Program-made: the position numbers and the translations under genes | In this document: piece after piece, positions 22,351 to 35,520 of the stretch | Layout: each line of letters begins with the position of its first letter | Position numbering within the stretch: the first letter of the stretch is position 1 | From: Oenanthe sinensis | Lineage: Eukaryota > Streptophyta > Magnoliopsida > Apiales > Apiaceae | Length of the DNA stretch: 64,000 bases | Direction of reading: 5' to 3' | Assembly: GCA_028671895.1 (NCBI GenBank) | Contig: CM053799.1 | Span: forward strand, 44,021,455 to 44,085,454 | Notes under the pieces: generated by a model | Told to the model about the DNA's origin: nothing | What the model saw: only the letters and a program-made list of their open reading frames with translations | Database searches by the model: none

Positions 22351-23512
22351 TGTTGGGACAATCGAATCATGATGCTGCGTTTTATGATATGAAAACGAAC
22401 GAGTTTGAATAGAAAATTAACCTTAATCGCTACGGCGCAAGCGATTCAAATCCACGTCTTCTACTGTATTCCCGTATTCACCTTGAGTGAAGTGTGGCCT
22501 TCGATCCTCCCAAGGTTGCCTCCCTTCTAGCTTTGAGATCTTGGAACCCTAGTTCTTGGTTGCCTCCTTGAACGGCTGCTCACAAAAACCCTAGTTCTTT
22601 CCAACTCATAGCTAGAAGAGAATAAAATGAATATATAGGCTACAGTAGGGATCCTGGATAATTAGGTCGGGCCTTCCAATGACATTCTGGGTCAAGCCCA
22701 ATGTCATTAAATATTAATTCAATCCACTAAAGAATTAATATTTGCACTACCTCTCCTAATGCCGTAATTTAATTATTTAATTCGGCTCCAATATTATTTG
22801 CTTATTAAATTCCCCATGTTTAAGATATCGAATGTCCATTAATTAAATTAATTTCTGATAATTAATTTAATCAATATCTTATATCCTTGATCATCCACTC
22901 AACCTTATAATTATGCAAGAACAAATCTGCCTGCAGGACTTAAGCATAATTATCTTTATGAGCTTTCAAGAGGACGTACATCATCACCCGAATATTTTCG
23001 GACACGGTTTCCTTTTATAGTCAATATCCCACTCTGTATGCAATGTCATTGTCCAATACATAATATTGTGATTAATAAAAAATCACATCACATATGAATC
23101 AAAACATGTGCATTGCATACAAGTGTCAATCACTGTATCCGGATTAAGAACCTAAGCAATAATAATATTATAGAATCTTAGTTCTTCTTTATTATCAGAA
23201 TAGAAGAACAATTCTAATATTTTAATCCCGTTCAATATACACAAAGCATACAAGTATTATTCAATAATCAAGATAGATTATTTCCAAATAATACTTCAGT
23301 CATTCCAGTGGTTTGTTTAACTCCACTTAAACTGTGAACATTTATTATATTATATATAGACACTGACAATCTAATCTTCTGTTATCCCATTTGATACTAG
23401 ATTATCCACAATATATAATATACAAACAGTGTTAAAATACGCATTCAAGATTCTCAATAAAAAAAGACAATGTCATATACTTCAAACGAATAGTTCAGTA
23501 TACTCCCTAACA
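22351..23512 (-). repeat. 5' LTR of the complete copia element
   Basis: 1162 bp with TG...CA ends, followed on the minus strand by the tRNA-Met primer site; the partner is 15606-16763. Confidence 0.93.
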
Positions 23513-25200
23513 CATACATCATAATAGATAAACATTATCCTAATCCTTGTACTGCAACACTTGTATAAATAGCCCTTATATCTGATGTAAAGTATAACTT
23601 GGATAATATACTTCAGTTTACATTGCTGAGTGATTGTTTTGTTATGGTATCAGAGCTACACATGTTCTAATGAACCAGATCCTACAATTTTTTCCTTTCC
23701 CCTAAAAATCAAAATTATTCTCCACTATTATATCACTCATGCCTTTAATTAATCCTACAGACTCCACAATGACAACAAATACAAATGCCCTGACTCAGTT
23801 CAATCCCACAACACAATAACCTATCAAACTTATAGGTAGTATGAATTTCACAACGTGGAAAGCTCAATTCGAGCTTCATCTTTTTGGTCATGATCTGCTG
23901 GGACACCTTGATGGTACTCTTTTTCCACCACCAACTACTATCGAAGAATCTTACAAAAGCATTCCTAACCCAAAATATTGACTATGGCTTCGACAAAACA
24001 AGATAATTCAAACAGTACTTCTTGCTTTTGTGGAACCTAACTTGGCGTCTATGGTTGCCACTACGTCCTCTTCCCGTGCATCATGAGGTTCGTTACATAC
24101 AACATTTTCAAGCAAATCACAGACAAGAATTTTCTAGTTTCTCTCTTTCAAATGAAGAACTTGTGGTGAAAGTATTGAGTGGTGTTGGCCCTGACTTCAA
24201 CACCCTTGCTTCAGCTATCCGCGCACACTCGTCACCAATATCCTGGAAGAATTAACAAGACTGATGCTCGATGAAGAACTCACACTCACACATGTTAAAT
24301 CAAAAAAATAATTATTTTAAATCCCATTACTGTTGAAACTGAGATTGCATAGAGGTTGGACGCCATCCAGAATTATTGTTGTTGTTGTTACGAGTTTGAA
24401 TTGAACGCCAAGGCTGAGTACGACATTGTTGAAACCTTGAATTACTGTGGTGAGACATACGATGAGAAGCATACCAATAGGCATGACAATGTGAATCGTT
24501 TTGATAATCATCATCAAAACGCCTAAATCCAATTTCATCTTATATCTAATACTCTGTGTGCTCCAAAAATCAAGCGAAATTTGTTATATGTTCCCAAATT
24601 TTGTTGCGATAATCTTACCTCAAAAATTATATTATGTGATTTTTGTGAACCATTATACTAGATATTTGGTTATATACCATCAAGCATAAATCTGAGGTGC
24701 TCTCCATCTTCAAACACTTTCAGTCTTTAGTTGAGCGGTATTTTCATAAAACAATTTCCACACCCTATACTGATGGTGGTGGTGAGTTTCAAGGCATTAT
24801 ACTTATCTTGCCTCTCAGGAATTGTGCAGTTTCTTTCTCCTCCATAAACACCACAACGCGTAACTATGACAGAACGACGTCATCCTTCACATTGTCGAAA
24901 CTGTCAAAACATTGTTTTATGAAGCCTCTCTACCCTCTAGTTTCTGGTCATTTGCGTGTTGAACTGAATGGGTGATGAATCTTTTGATTAAACTTCGGCT
25001 TCCTTTTTTGTCTCCCCTCACATTTTTTGTGATAATATCGGGGAAAAATACTTATGTCATAATCCGGTATTTCATAGCCGTATGAAACATATTGCTCTTG
25101 ATATTCATGTCGTCAGAGATCAAGTGCAACGCAAGCTAATAACTGTCCATCATGTTAATAAATGTTGTGGCCTAGGTAGAATAATGCCCAGCTTCATAAT
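23513..25200 (+). pseudogene. Decayed copia element (gag, integrase and RNase H scraps)
   Basis: The primer site TGGTATCAGAGC at about 23645 is on the plus strand. Gag follows (about 23770-24260): FTTWKAQFELHL, then GHLDGTLFPPP, then LVVKVLSGVGPDFNTLASAI, broken by several stops and frameshifts. Integrase core scraps follow near 24700-24800 (VERYFHKTI...YTDGGGEFQG) and RNase H C-terminal residues near 25060-25130 (NPVFHSRMKHIALDIH). Protease and reverse transcriptase are missing. A TATA-like TATAAATAG at about 23566 belongs to its LTR. That LTR appears to have been split by the copia inserted at 15606-23512, so its left part would be the DNA just before 15606. Confidence 0.75.
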
Positions 25201-26241
25201 CATGTGGGCTAATAAATGAATCCTACTCGGCCGAACCCCTTTTCCTTTATCGAATAAATTAATTAAGACTAAATTTTGGCACCATAATGTAATTTATAAA
25301 GAAACAACATTACAATTTTTGTTTTGTCTACGTTTATTTGATTGATGAATTCTTTTCTACATTTTTTTAATTAAAAAAAATAAAATATATTTAAAAGAGA
25401 AAAATGTTTTGAATTTATGAAAAGTGGCTAACTTTTTTAAAATAGGAAAATAATTTTGACTTTCAATATTTTTCACTATTTCTAACAATCTTTACGTTAT
25501 CAAGACAAAAAATATATTTTCAAAAATATTTTCATGAAATTCAGGTTCTAAAACAACAAATTAGCTCATTAAAAATTATAAATTATCGGATAATTTCTCT
25601 AAAAACATTATAATGTATTTCAACGAAAATATTAAAATTTATTTATTTCATTTGAGGGTTTATTAAAAGAAAATAAATAAATTACTCATTCAAAGTCACA
25701 ATGTAATAATATAAATAATTAAAAATTTCAACAATATATAAAATAATATAAAAGTATCAATATAAATATATAAATTTAATTTATTTAAATGCTAATAATT
25801 AATATTTATATTTAAAATTTGTATAAATTATAAATGGTACCATTTAAATATAATGATAACAATTGAAAAGTAAATTAGACATATATTCTCAATTCATTAA
25901 TGTTTGTAAGAGCCTGCCCTTTTCTGGCTATTAAATTAACAAAATCTAAAAGAGCTTGCACTTTTCAGGCTATTAAATAACAAAATCTAAAATACAATAC
26001 AATTTATTAATACAAAACACTATTATAAATGTAACCATTACAAAAGCGCACTTAACAATGACAATCAATGAGCTAGTCTACTCCAAATCTAAGATCCTCG
26101 AAATCCAATGCACTCTAACTTTCTCTTACACCGAACCTGAAAATTATAAGTAATGAACTATATAACCCAACAAGTAACAATTGATCCAACTAGTCGGGCC
26201 AAGCAACAAGTAATAAATATAACAAAATATAATTTTTGATA

Positions 26242-26281
<40 letters not shown>

Positions 26282-28640
26282 CTTCCAATACACTTTCAGA
26301 TTCTTATTTGATACAGATGACTGCACATAGAATAATAACTTGTTACCTACAATTTATACCATGATCACTACAACCCGGTGATAACGGTCCTTAAGAAAAC
26401 TATCACTACAGCCCGATGACCTTGGTCCTAAATTTTCACAAACCATGATATAAATCAGAGTCCAAAATTACTATTGACACACAACACATATAGATAATAC
26501 ATGTCACTTTAAAATATAATCGCTTAACCCAAAATTTTATAATCAAATATAAACATTGTTGGGTCCCGGAGATCGTAGAGGGGGGGGGGGTGAATACGAT
26601 TCCCAAATTAAAAATATGACTATTAATTATTTTTGGGACAACATAAAAATTACTTTGGTTCAAACCCGGGTACTGTTCATCATCTTCTTCAACCTCAAGA
26701 ACACCATTAAAATAACAAAGATAATGAACAGTAAATCATCCAAAACACACAACACAACAAGATCCAAGAATATAACTTTATATATTCATTGAAATGGGGT
26801 AGATGCTACAAATAAGTTCAAGAACATAAGCTCAAGAACACAACAAAGAAGTGATTTTTGTCTCCTCTAAAACTATTACATTTTGTAGATCTAGGAGACA
26901 AAAATCAACCCTATCTTCTATACAAGATTTAACAAGTGTTTTCAATAGAAGAATAGAAGAGTGGTATAATAAAGAAAATCATGGCTCTAAAATATTCAAG
27001 ATCTAGTTCGGCCATGGGGGAGAGAAAAATAATTTTTCTCTCCCCCTTTTTCTTCTTTTCTCATCCGAATACTCACCCTGACCACACTGAACATTGAGAC
27101 TTGAGTTTCTTCTTTTATTATAGAAAAAGGTGTAGCTTTTTGCTTTTTCCACCTTTTACTCTTGTCCACTCAAATCATATCTTCAAAGTCATGTGCAAGC
27201 ATGCCTTTGGAAATATTTAATGCAAAAGTAATATTTAATAAATATATAAAATATAAATAAAGAATATCTTTATTTATAAAATATATAAATAATTAAATAA
27301 ATACTTTATTTAATTAAATTAAATATTTCCATTCCACTCTTTAATTTGTGTAGACTTCCTTATCCAAATATTTGGCCCCGTATACGTGACTCCACCACGT
27401 CCAAGTATTTGGCCTTCTAATCTGTGAAGCTTTAGTAAGATCCAATCAGGTTGTGTTGTCTGTCCCTTATCCATTAGGCTGACATTTCTCCAACACTGAT
27501 TTACCACCTTTGTTGATCCTCCACATGACTCAAGAAAACCAACAACTTTAGAATGATTAAAACCATATTAACCGACGAGAGCTTGCCTCCAATGTTCTGA
27601 CACTTGATGCAACGGTCTGGTTCATAAGTGACTAGTCTTGATAGGGGCTCTTGATTCTGAACATGATTCCACATTCTTCTTTGCAAACCTTACTTGTTGC
27701 TTCGATTGTAATGCACTAAAATTGTCATAGACTAAGACAATCTTATGTAGCTTCCACATCCTTGAATAGATGTCAACATCTTTTATTCTCCACTGAGGCC
27801 TGAACATGTTAATGAACTTCTTCCAGTGAGCTTCAAGTCTGTAGATGATCCTTTGATACTTTGTCTTAACTGAACTCTGTGATCCAAGATTTCTGTGCAC
27901 CTGCATATTATTACATGTCATGTTCTATTGTTGAGTTATCATCAACCATTACATAGAGATTACATTTAGCATTTCTAGTACACATGAAAGTGCAGTGAGT
28001 TACTTCCCTTCACTCCTATCTCCCCTTTCAAACATATTACACATAATTTTGATAACACTAGAAATATCGATTGAAAACTTACCTCAACCCCAAAAATTAA
28101 GAATTCACACCATATTAGAACATATACTCAATCCTTCGTACTCAATCGAAAACATCACATCTCAAACTTCGACTATCTCCTTGATTTTGATTATTCCCAG
28201 ATCTGTATTTGACCATTTTGACCCTCTAAACAATATTTTTTTAAAAACTTAAATCACAAAAATCGTAGAGAACAAAAAGATCCTTCCAAAAAGTCCAAAA
28301 CTAACGAATTCTGACTTACGATGAATTTATTACAAATTTTACAAGATGGATGAGTTGTGTATGGGAAATCCTATAAATTTTAATTTCAAAGACAAAGAAA
28401 AAGAATAAGGATTCGTGTATCGGGAGAGATTTACAACTATTTAGTTTTGATGGCTCGAATATAATACAAAAGAATAAGCAGATCTCAATCTACATGTAGT
28501 GTTTTAAAATCTAAAACCAAAACCTACTATGATTCAAATTCGACCCATATTCAAAAGTCCATTATTCTAATATAATTTTAATTCTTATTACATGTATATT
28601 ATAGTATAGGATTCCTAAACTATAGCTCAATCACTATATT
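25201..28640. other. AT-rich, probably old repetitive DNA; no gene seen
   Basis: 25.25-26.2 kb is extremely AT-rich. A (TA)n microsatellite occupies about 26244-26281. From about 26558 the sequence GTTGGGTCCCGGAGATCG followed by an 11-G run (26580-26590) resembles the edge of a dispersed repeat. 27.3-27.9 kb has minus-strand open frames rich in Trp, Lys and Arg but with no domain I recognise; it could be an unclassified retrotransposon leader. Confidence 0.45.
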
Positions 28641-28657
28641 AACCCTGCATATATAAT

Positions 28658-28867
28658 CATGTATCCCTTATTTGTAGCTAACAATTAATATCGTAGAGAT
28701 TAGCTCTCAAATCCAAACTACTACTGTAATTTCTCCAAGATTGTGTCTTTCTCCTGCTATATACATGTATCCCATATTTGTAGCTAACAATTAATATCTT
28801 AGAGATTAGCTCTCAAATCCTAACTACTGTAATTTCTCCATGATTATGTCTTTCTCCTGCTATATAA
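28658..28867 (+). repeat. 106-bp direct repeat covering the LTR promoter
   Basis: Two tandem copies (28658-28763 and 28764-28867) begin CATGTATCCC and end TTCTCCTGCTATATA. In the second the end becomes a TATA box (CTATATAAGC) feeding the element's transcript start. In the first it is CTATATACATG. The copies differ at only a few positions. Confidence 0.8.
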
Positions 28868-31860
28868 GCAGCCCCATTGTAATGCTTCTGAATTACCAAA
28901 TATACAAACTTCATTCTTTCACATGGTATCAGATTAAACCCGTGTCATCTCTATTTCAAGTCATTTCAATAAAAATAAAGAAAGACAATGTCTCTTCTCA
29001 CATCTCTCCATCCTTCTGAACCTATTATTGGTGGCCCTAAAGCCACTGAAACACAACCAGAAAACTCATCAACTGCGATTTTCTCATTCAAGCAGATTGA
29101 TCATTATCTCATTCATCCTAATGACAGCCCCACCGTGGTCTTTTATTCTCCTCTTTTCAATGGTCATAACTACCCAAGTTAGGCTTGCATAATCACTAAA
29201 ACACTGAATGCGAAGGGCAAGCTCGCCTTCATAGATGGATCTCTTCCGGCACCAAAGGATCCGGTAGAAAAGGGTTGTTGGAAATGATGTGATTATGACC
29301 TCGTGCGAACCAGATATTATGTCCTCGTGCTTGTGTGTTAAATCTGCCTACGCTATATAGAACGACTTACATGTCAGGTTCTCTCAAGCAAATGCTCCTA
29401 AACTATTTCGATTAAAAACTGCAATTTCTAATTTGAAACATGATGAAAAGTCAGTCACTGTCTACAATACTCAGTTGAAGACTTTGTGGGCTGAATTAGA
29501 CTCTCTTAACCTATGTGAGATATGTATTTGTAGAGTCGGTAAGTTCTTACTCGAATAGCTTGCTCGCGATCATGCAATGGAATTTTTACAGGGCCTACAT
29601 GACAAGTTTGCTCCAATGCGGAGCCAAATACTTCTGATTGAACCAATCCCTATTGCAGAGAAAATGTTTAACCTCGTAAAACAATAGGAAATGCAGCAGA
29701 TCATCAACAACAGCACTGCTCTTCTGGTGGAATCTACAGATCTCCAGGTTCATAGAAGTGTTCATCATTCTCGACCAATAAAGAGGCAGCGACCATTTTG
29801 TGATCATTGTCATCGTCATGGACACCATTTTGTGATCATTGTCATCACCATGGACAGACAAAGGAGCAGTGGTATCGTCTCCATGGATTCCCTGATCGTT
29901 CTTCTTCTCATCATGGCCACAATGGGCAGTCACATGCTGCTGTTGTCGTCGTTCAACCTGTTTCAGCACCACCTAATCTTCCATTCCCACATACACCATC
30001 TCCTGCAACTACCCCAACTTTCACAGCTGAACAGTACAACCACATTCTTGCTTATTGAATACTCCAAACACTGAAGATGAGGTTATGGCCATAGTTAACT
30101 TGGCATGTACAAATCTCAATCAATCATATTCTCTTTTTAATATTCCATGGTACATCGACTAAGGGGCCACCCACCATATATGTTGTGATTTATCTATGTT
30201 TAAAAGCTATAAACTTATGAGACCTTAATTGCAAGTTCAATTACCTGATGGCAATTATTCCAGTATTGCTCACATCGGCGATGTTCAATTCTCGTCTGAT
30301 TTCATCTTGTTAGATGTTTATCATATCCCATCTTTCACTTTAAACTTGATATCCGTTACACAATTAACTAAACATTTGAATTGTGATGTTCATTTCTCAT
30401 CCACTTCATGTCATTTTGAGGACCCTATTTTCGAATAAAGTTCTTGGACGAGGCTCTCACATTGATGGATTATATCAACTGCAGCCATTTTCTAGCATTA
30501 ATTCAGTTAATAAAGTTCCAATAAATATATGGCATAATATACTTAGACACCGAAGTTCGGAACGCTTTAAATTATTGTGTAATTCTTTTGATTTTATGAA
30601 TTTTCCTTCAGAATTTTATTGTAATGTTTGCCCCTTGGTCAAACAAACTCGACTGACATATAATAAATCTTCAATATTATTTACTGTTGCGTTTCAATTA
30701 ATTCATGTTGATATATGAGGATGATTTTTTCTCCCTAGCACAACTGGAGCTCGTTATTTTTTAATTATAGTTGATGATTTTTCTCATTATACACGATTGT
30801 ACCTTATGCAATCTAAGGGCGAAACACTTAAGTTTCTAAAGTATTTTCACACATCTATCATTACTCAATTTTCTCAACACATTGGTACTATCTCCACTGG
30901 ATCAAACCCTATTCACCTTCCTGTCATACAAAAGATTAAAACGGACGGTGGGTCTAAATTTCTTTCCATCGATTTTCAATCTTGGCTCTTTACCAATGGT
31001 ATACATCATCAGCGAAGCTGTGTTTCCAACCCCTAAAAAAATGGGGTGGTTGAGCGAAAACATCGTCACCTACTCAATGTAGCTCGTGCCCTACGTTTTC
31101 AAAGTAATATTCCTCTCAAATATTGAGGAGAATGTTAATTAACAAAAACTTACCTCATTAAGAAAATTCCCACACCTCTTCTTCACAACAAATCACCACA
31201 CGAGGTTCTTATTGGTACCTCACCAGATTATACTCAACTTCGTGTCTTTGGGTGCCTATGTTATGCTCGGAATACACATGTATCACATAAATTTGATGCC
31301 AGAGCACACGCCAGAATTTTCATTGGTTATCCTTTCAATCACAAAGGATATAAAATCCTTGATATTAAAACTAAAAATATATTTATCTCTCGTGATGTGA
31401 TTTTTTATGAAGATCTTTTCCCATTTCGCGATGCATTACTAGTTCTAACTGATTTCCTCCTCTCTCATGGCTCTTCTGAATCCATGTATGATCTTTATGA
31501 TGATATACCGATACAAAGTTCTTTAAATCCCCAATCTTCATCACCTGAAGTGAGTCCACACATTTCTAATTTTGAACTTCCAACATCCAAATCTCTTGGT
31601 GAGAATAATTTTTTTCAAAAAATATAGGCCATTCACCCGGCCTTTCTTATTCTTCTTCATCCTCACCATCTTCCTCAGGAAGTTCAGGATATTCATCCCC
31701 TGTGGTCTTTCCTCCACCAGCCCATCCTATACACACTCATCGTGCTTCAAGGTGGATGGATGATTATCAATGTAAACTTAATCTTTGCACCTCAACATCT
31801 CAGTACCCTCTTACTACTTCTATTCCATTCCATCAAGTTCCTTCGACTGAACAAAAAGTC
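28658..31860 (+). pseudogene. Decayed copia element with a tandemly duplicated LTR promoter
   Basis: The primer site TGGTATCAGA is at 28924 on the plus strand. Gag starts at 28988 (MSLLTSLHPSEPIIGGPKA; then SPLFNGHNYPS with the following Trp codon mutated to a stop). More gag lies at 29450-29690. A Cys/His-rich knuckle follows (about 29793), duplicated out of frame by a 32-bp repeat. Then come protease-adjacent residues (LPDGNYSSIAHIGDVQF at 30235), pre-integrase and integrase pieces (30.5-31.1 kb, TDGGSKFLSIDF) and integrase C-terminal residues to about 31.85 kb. Many stops and frameshifts interrupt it. Reverse transcriptase and the 3' LTR are absent; the element ends abruptly at about 31861 against a minus-strand copia. 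Confidence 0.78.
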
Positions 31861-33716
31861 CTAGCTTGGAAGATCTGCATGACTCATCATCGATCGTACC
31901 ATGTCCAACAAAGTACGATTCCTCCTTTCAGAAACTCCATTCCATTGTGGTGTTCCGGGAGGAGTGAGTTGTGATACAATACCACACTCTTTTAATAAAC
32001 TCTTAAATTCATGGCTTAAGTATTCACCTCCACGATCAGATCGTAGAGTCTTAATACTTCCTCCAGTTTGCTTTTCTACTTCAGTTTTGTATTCTTTGAA
32101 CTTTTCAAAAGAATCGGATTTATTCTTCATAAGATACACATATCTACTGAAATTATCAGTAAACGTGATAAAGTAGTAAAAGTCACATCTTGTCATAGTA
32201 CGCATAGGACCACATACATCACTATGTATAAGTTCTAATCGTTAAGTGGCCCTTTCACCTTGTCTAGTAAAAGGAGATTTGGTCATTTTTCCAATGAGAC
32301 AATGTTCGCATGCTTCGTATGATTCAAAGTAAAACTTATCCAAGTATTCATCCTTATGTAACTTGGAAATGCGCTACTCATTTATATGGCCTAAACGACA
32401 GTGCCAGAGGTATGTTTGATTTGAGTCATTTATTTTAAGACATTTGTTATTCACATTATAGATAAGAGTGTCTAAATCAAGAACATATAAACCGTTAAAT
32501 AAACGTGCAACCCCATAGGTAACATTATTCAAAGAAAAAGAACAACTATTGTTCTGAATTAAAAATGCAAAACCTTTCTTGTCTAAACAAGAAACCGAAA
32601 TAATGTTTCTGCAAATTGCAGGCACGTAAAAACAGTTCTCAAGTTCTAAAATAAGCCCAGTGGGCAATGATAAATAATAAGTCCCTACAGCTAAAGCAGC
32701 AACCTTTGCTACATTGCCAACTCGTAGGTCAACCTCTCCTTTAGCCAAAGTCCTACTCATTTGTAGTTCATGTACATTTATACAAATGTGAGAACCACAT
32801 CCAGTATCCAATACCCATGATGTAGAAGTTGACAAATTGACCTCTATAACATAAATACCTGAATCAGAAGCTTGACCAGCCTTCTTCTTCTTCAGATCCT
32901 CCAAATAAGCATGACAGTTTCTCTTCCAATGACCTGGTTTACCATAGTAGTGACAATCACCCTTTCCAACAATACCCTTAGGCTTTAAAGCCTGTTTGGG
33001 ATTAGCCTTTGGCTTGGGACCAGAAGCAGATCCAATCTTCTTCTTTCCCTTCCATTTGTCTTTCCTATTAGCCTTACCTTTGTTATATACCATCAACATG
33101 GCAGCAGGTTCAGCCTTTTCATGTTGGTTTTAGCAGTTCATAACATGTCCAACAATTCAGTGGGTGTTTTGTCTATCTCATTCATATTGTAGTTCATAAC
33201 AAAATGAGTATAGTTGCGGTTCAGAGATTGCAAGATTAAGTCAATCTGAGCTTCCAAACCAATCGGGAAACCCAAAGTATCAAGATACTCAATATAACCT
33301 ATCATCTTCAGAACATGTGGTTGAACATGTTAACGCTTTCCCTGTTTGCAAGCATACAATACTTTGCTCGTGTCGAACCTTTCTTGATGAGCTTGTCCCT
33401 CAAACATTATTTGAAGGTGTTCAATCATCTCAAAAGCATCCATATGCTCATGTTGTTTTTGAAGCTCAGCACTCATGGTTGCCAGCATGAGACATGCAAT
33501 ATCATTCACATCATCAATATGCTTCTGATAAGCATTTTTCTGAATGCGAGTTGCATTCTCAGCAGGAGGAGCAGGTGAAGGAATTTCAATGACATGGAGC
33601 TTACGCTCTTGCCTGAGGACAATCCTCAAATTCCTATACCAATCCAGGAAGTTAGTTCATGTCAGCTTGTCCTTCTCAAGGGTTGCTCGTACGGAGAAAG
33701 TATTTGTATTGTTTGC
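31861..33716 (-). pseudogene. Decayed gag-protease-integrase of a truncated copia element
   Basis: Read on the minus strand: Gag (33629-33330, with MLATMSAELQKQHEHMDAFE), a zinc-knuckle remnant CHYYGKPGHWKRNC with the second Cys replaced by Tyr, and protease WVLDTGCGSHICIN (in 33099-32374). The pre-integrase start (YLWHCRLGHINE) is cut by a stop. The integrase core lies in 32205-31861 (TDNFSRYVYL, SDRGGEYLSHEF, PPGTPQWNGVSERRNRTL), with Trp replacing the second Gln of the usual PQQNG. Stops and frameshifts separate the pieces. Reverse transcriptase, RNase H and the 3' LTR are missing beyond 31861. It belongs with the LTR at 35521-37114. Confidence 0.8.
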
Positions 33717-35520
33717 CATTTAAATATCTACAATGTTTAAACTGCATAAAATAAACATTAGATTGTTTGAGTTATTTATTATGTTCAAATGATTATGATA
33801 TATTCATAATATATCTCCCACTATTTTTATCAAATTAATAGCCCTTACTATTAATTTGGAAAGTATATCCCATAATTCTTTCTAGTGAGCAAAGATCCAT
33901 ATTTCATCATGTCCTAAGTCAACCACTGGAAGTCCTTAATAAATGATTATTTAGGTAGACAACAATTGTCAATTATATCATATATAATTCTTGGATAGTT
34001 TGGTGAACAACGATTGATCTTATCTATCTAATAGACTTTTAACCAAACTCTATGCTTCTAAGTTCATAATGGTTGGATATAACCGTTTATTTTCACCTTA
34101 TTATGACGACTCAGTTAAGTTAGACCCAATGATACAACGGCCGAATATAACCGTTTATATTCGTCGCATCTCACCACGATAGATAGGAGTCCCCTGCCAC
34201 TGACAGTCCTTCCCCTAATCGATCTAGGATTCGATGAGTGTTCATTCATTGGAAAGCATCCGAGTAAAACTTAATATGTTGTTAAGGGGTTTAGAAAATT
34301 TATAACGATCATGATCACATCATAAAGAGATCCTCAATTTTTCCTTGAACCAAATATTTCAAATTGACATTTTAAATTGTTCATTTCCCAGGTAGATGGG
34401 GGATACCAATGGTCACACTTAAAACCCATCAACCTTACGAATACGCATATCCGCTTTTGTCAGAAAATCCCAGTTATAGATATCAAGATCCATATTTAAT
34501 TCCGTGTTTTAAAATCCATATTTCATAAACACAAGAATCTCATGATCGTTTGTCAAATTTAAAATCTTGAATCGTTACAGATTTTATCTTTCTTAAGCAG
34601 ACATGGCATGGGTGTCGTATCTAATACATGCATCATTCCAACACATACATATCTACACTTGCATTCATATACATATATGTATTGTGGGTAAATTAAATAT
34701 GTTTAGTTATGGCCCCATCCTATGTGATATTTCCAAGCTAATGGAATTATCAAGGTCAATCTATGGTGGTTTCAAATACTACACTATTACATCTCTTTAT
34801 CTTCTTCATTGCTCCATCATCTGGATTGCCTCATAACTTCCTTGCTTCCAAGTCTCCATTGAACAATTACATTGAATAATAAATAAATCTATTCTAATGA
34901 AATTACAAGAAGAACTCGAGTTACATTCGAGATTAACAATTACAATGAATAAACGACATGCAAGTCGTATTTAGAAACCAAAACCATAAAACAAAACCAC
35001 TATCCTATGGGTCTTTAGGCCATAACCATCCACCATGTTATCACATAACACATGTAATATATCTCAGATTATATAAACATATCATATAATCATATATAAT
35101 AAATTTTGAAATTTCAGAAAATAATAAATCGCAGTTTCGGGGCCTGTAACGTCGGTAAACGGCTTACAGACGCGAAGCTGACTATGTCAGTATTGCTCAG
35201 TGACACAATTACAGTCAGAAAAAACATATCGTTTGCGAAAATCGGACACTAGACACAGATTTCAGAAAATCTACCGAAGCCGTTTCAAAATTCGTATCGA
35301 ATACGATTTCCATAACAAGAACAAACATGTATCATATACATAAAGCAATACACACAATCATCCCATGATTATACAACACATGAATATCATATATTCAAAA
35401 TCATATAAAACATATATATCAATATATAGTCATGGCATATCATATATATGTTTACATACATCGAAAAACTGTAAAACACATAACCAAATCATCCCATTAT
35501 ACAAGTAGCTCTGATGCCAT
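33717..35520 (-). other. Leader of the truncated minus-strand copia, with primer-binding site
   Basis: On the minus strand TGGCATCAGAGC (35508-35519; one base off the usual tRNA-Met primer site) directly follows the LTR. The rest down to gag is non-coding. Single imperfect words such as CCGTTTAT and CGGCCGAATATAACCG recur near 34.1 kb. Confidence 0.65.

Larger units (their letters stand above)
15606..23512 (-). mobile_element. Complete Ty1/copia LTR retrotransposon, 7.9 kb
   Basis: LTRs at 15606-16763 and 22351-23512 both have TGTTGGGACAATC...CTCCCTAACA ends. The 5-bp target duplication CATAC is at 15601-15605 and 23513-23517. On the minus strand the primer site ATTGGTATCAGAGCC (complementary to initiator tRNA-Met) abuts the LTR at 22350. 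A polypurine tract (GTGGGAGAT) precedes the LTR at 16763. The single gag-pol frame is uninterrupted. By eye the LTRs differ by 5 substitutions plus one 4-bp indel in 1158 bp (about 0.4%), indicating a recent insertion. It sits inside older retrotransposon sequence. Confidence 0.95.

Noticed and set aside
26580..26590. G-run near a GGGTCCCGGAG word considered as a G-quadruplex or origin-like signal
   Set aside because: A single homopolymer run in a repeat-like edge; no G-tract array.
27319..27921. Three adjacent minus-strand frames that might form a gene
   Set aside because: Different frames, stops between them, and no recognisable motif.
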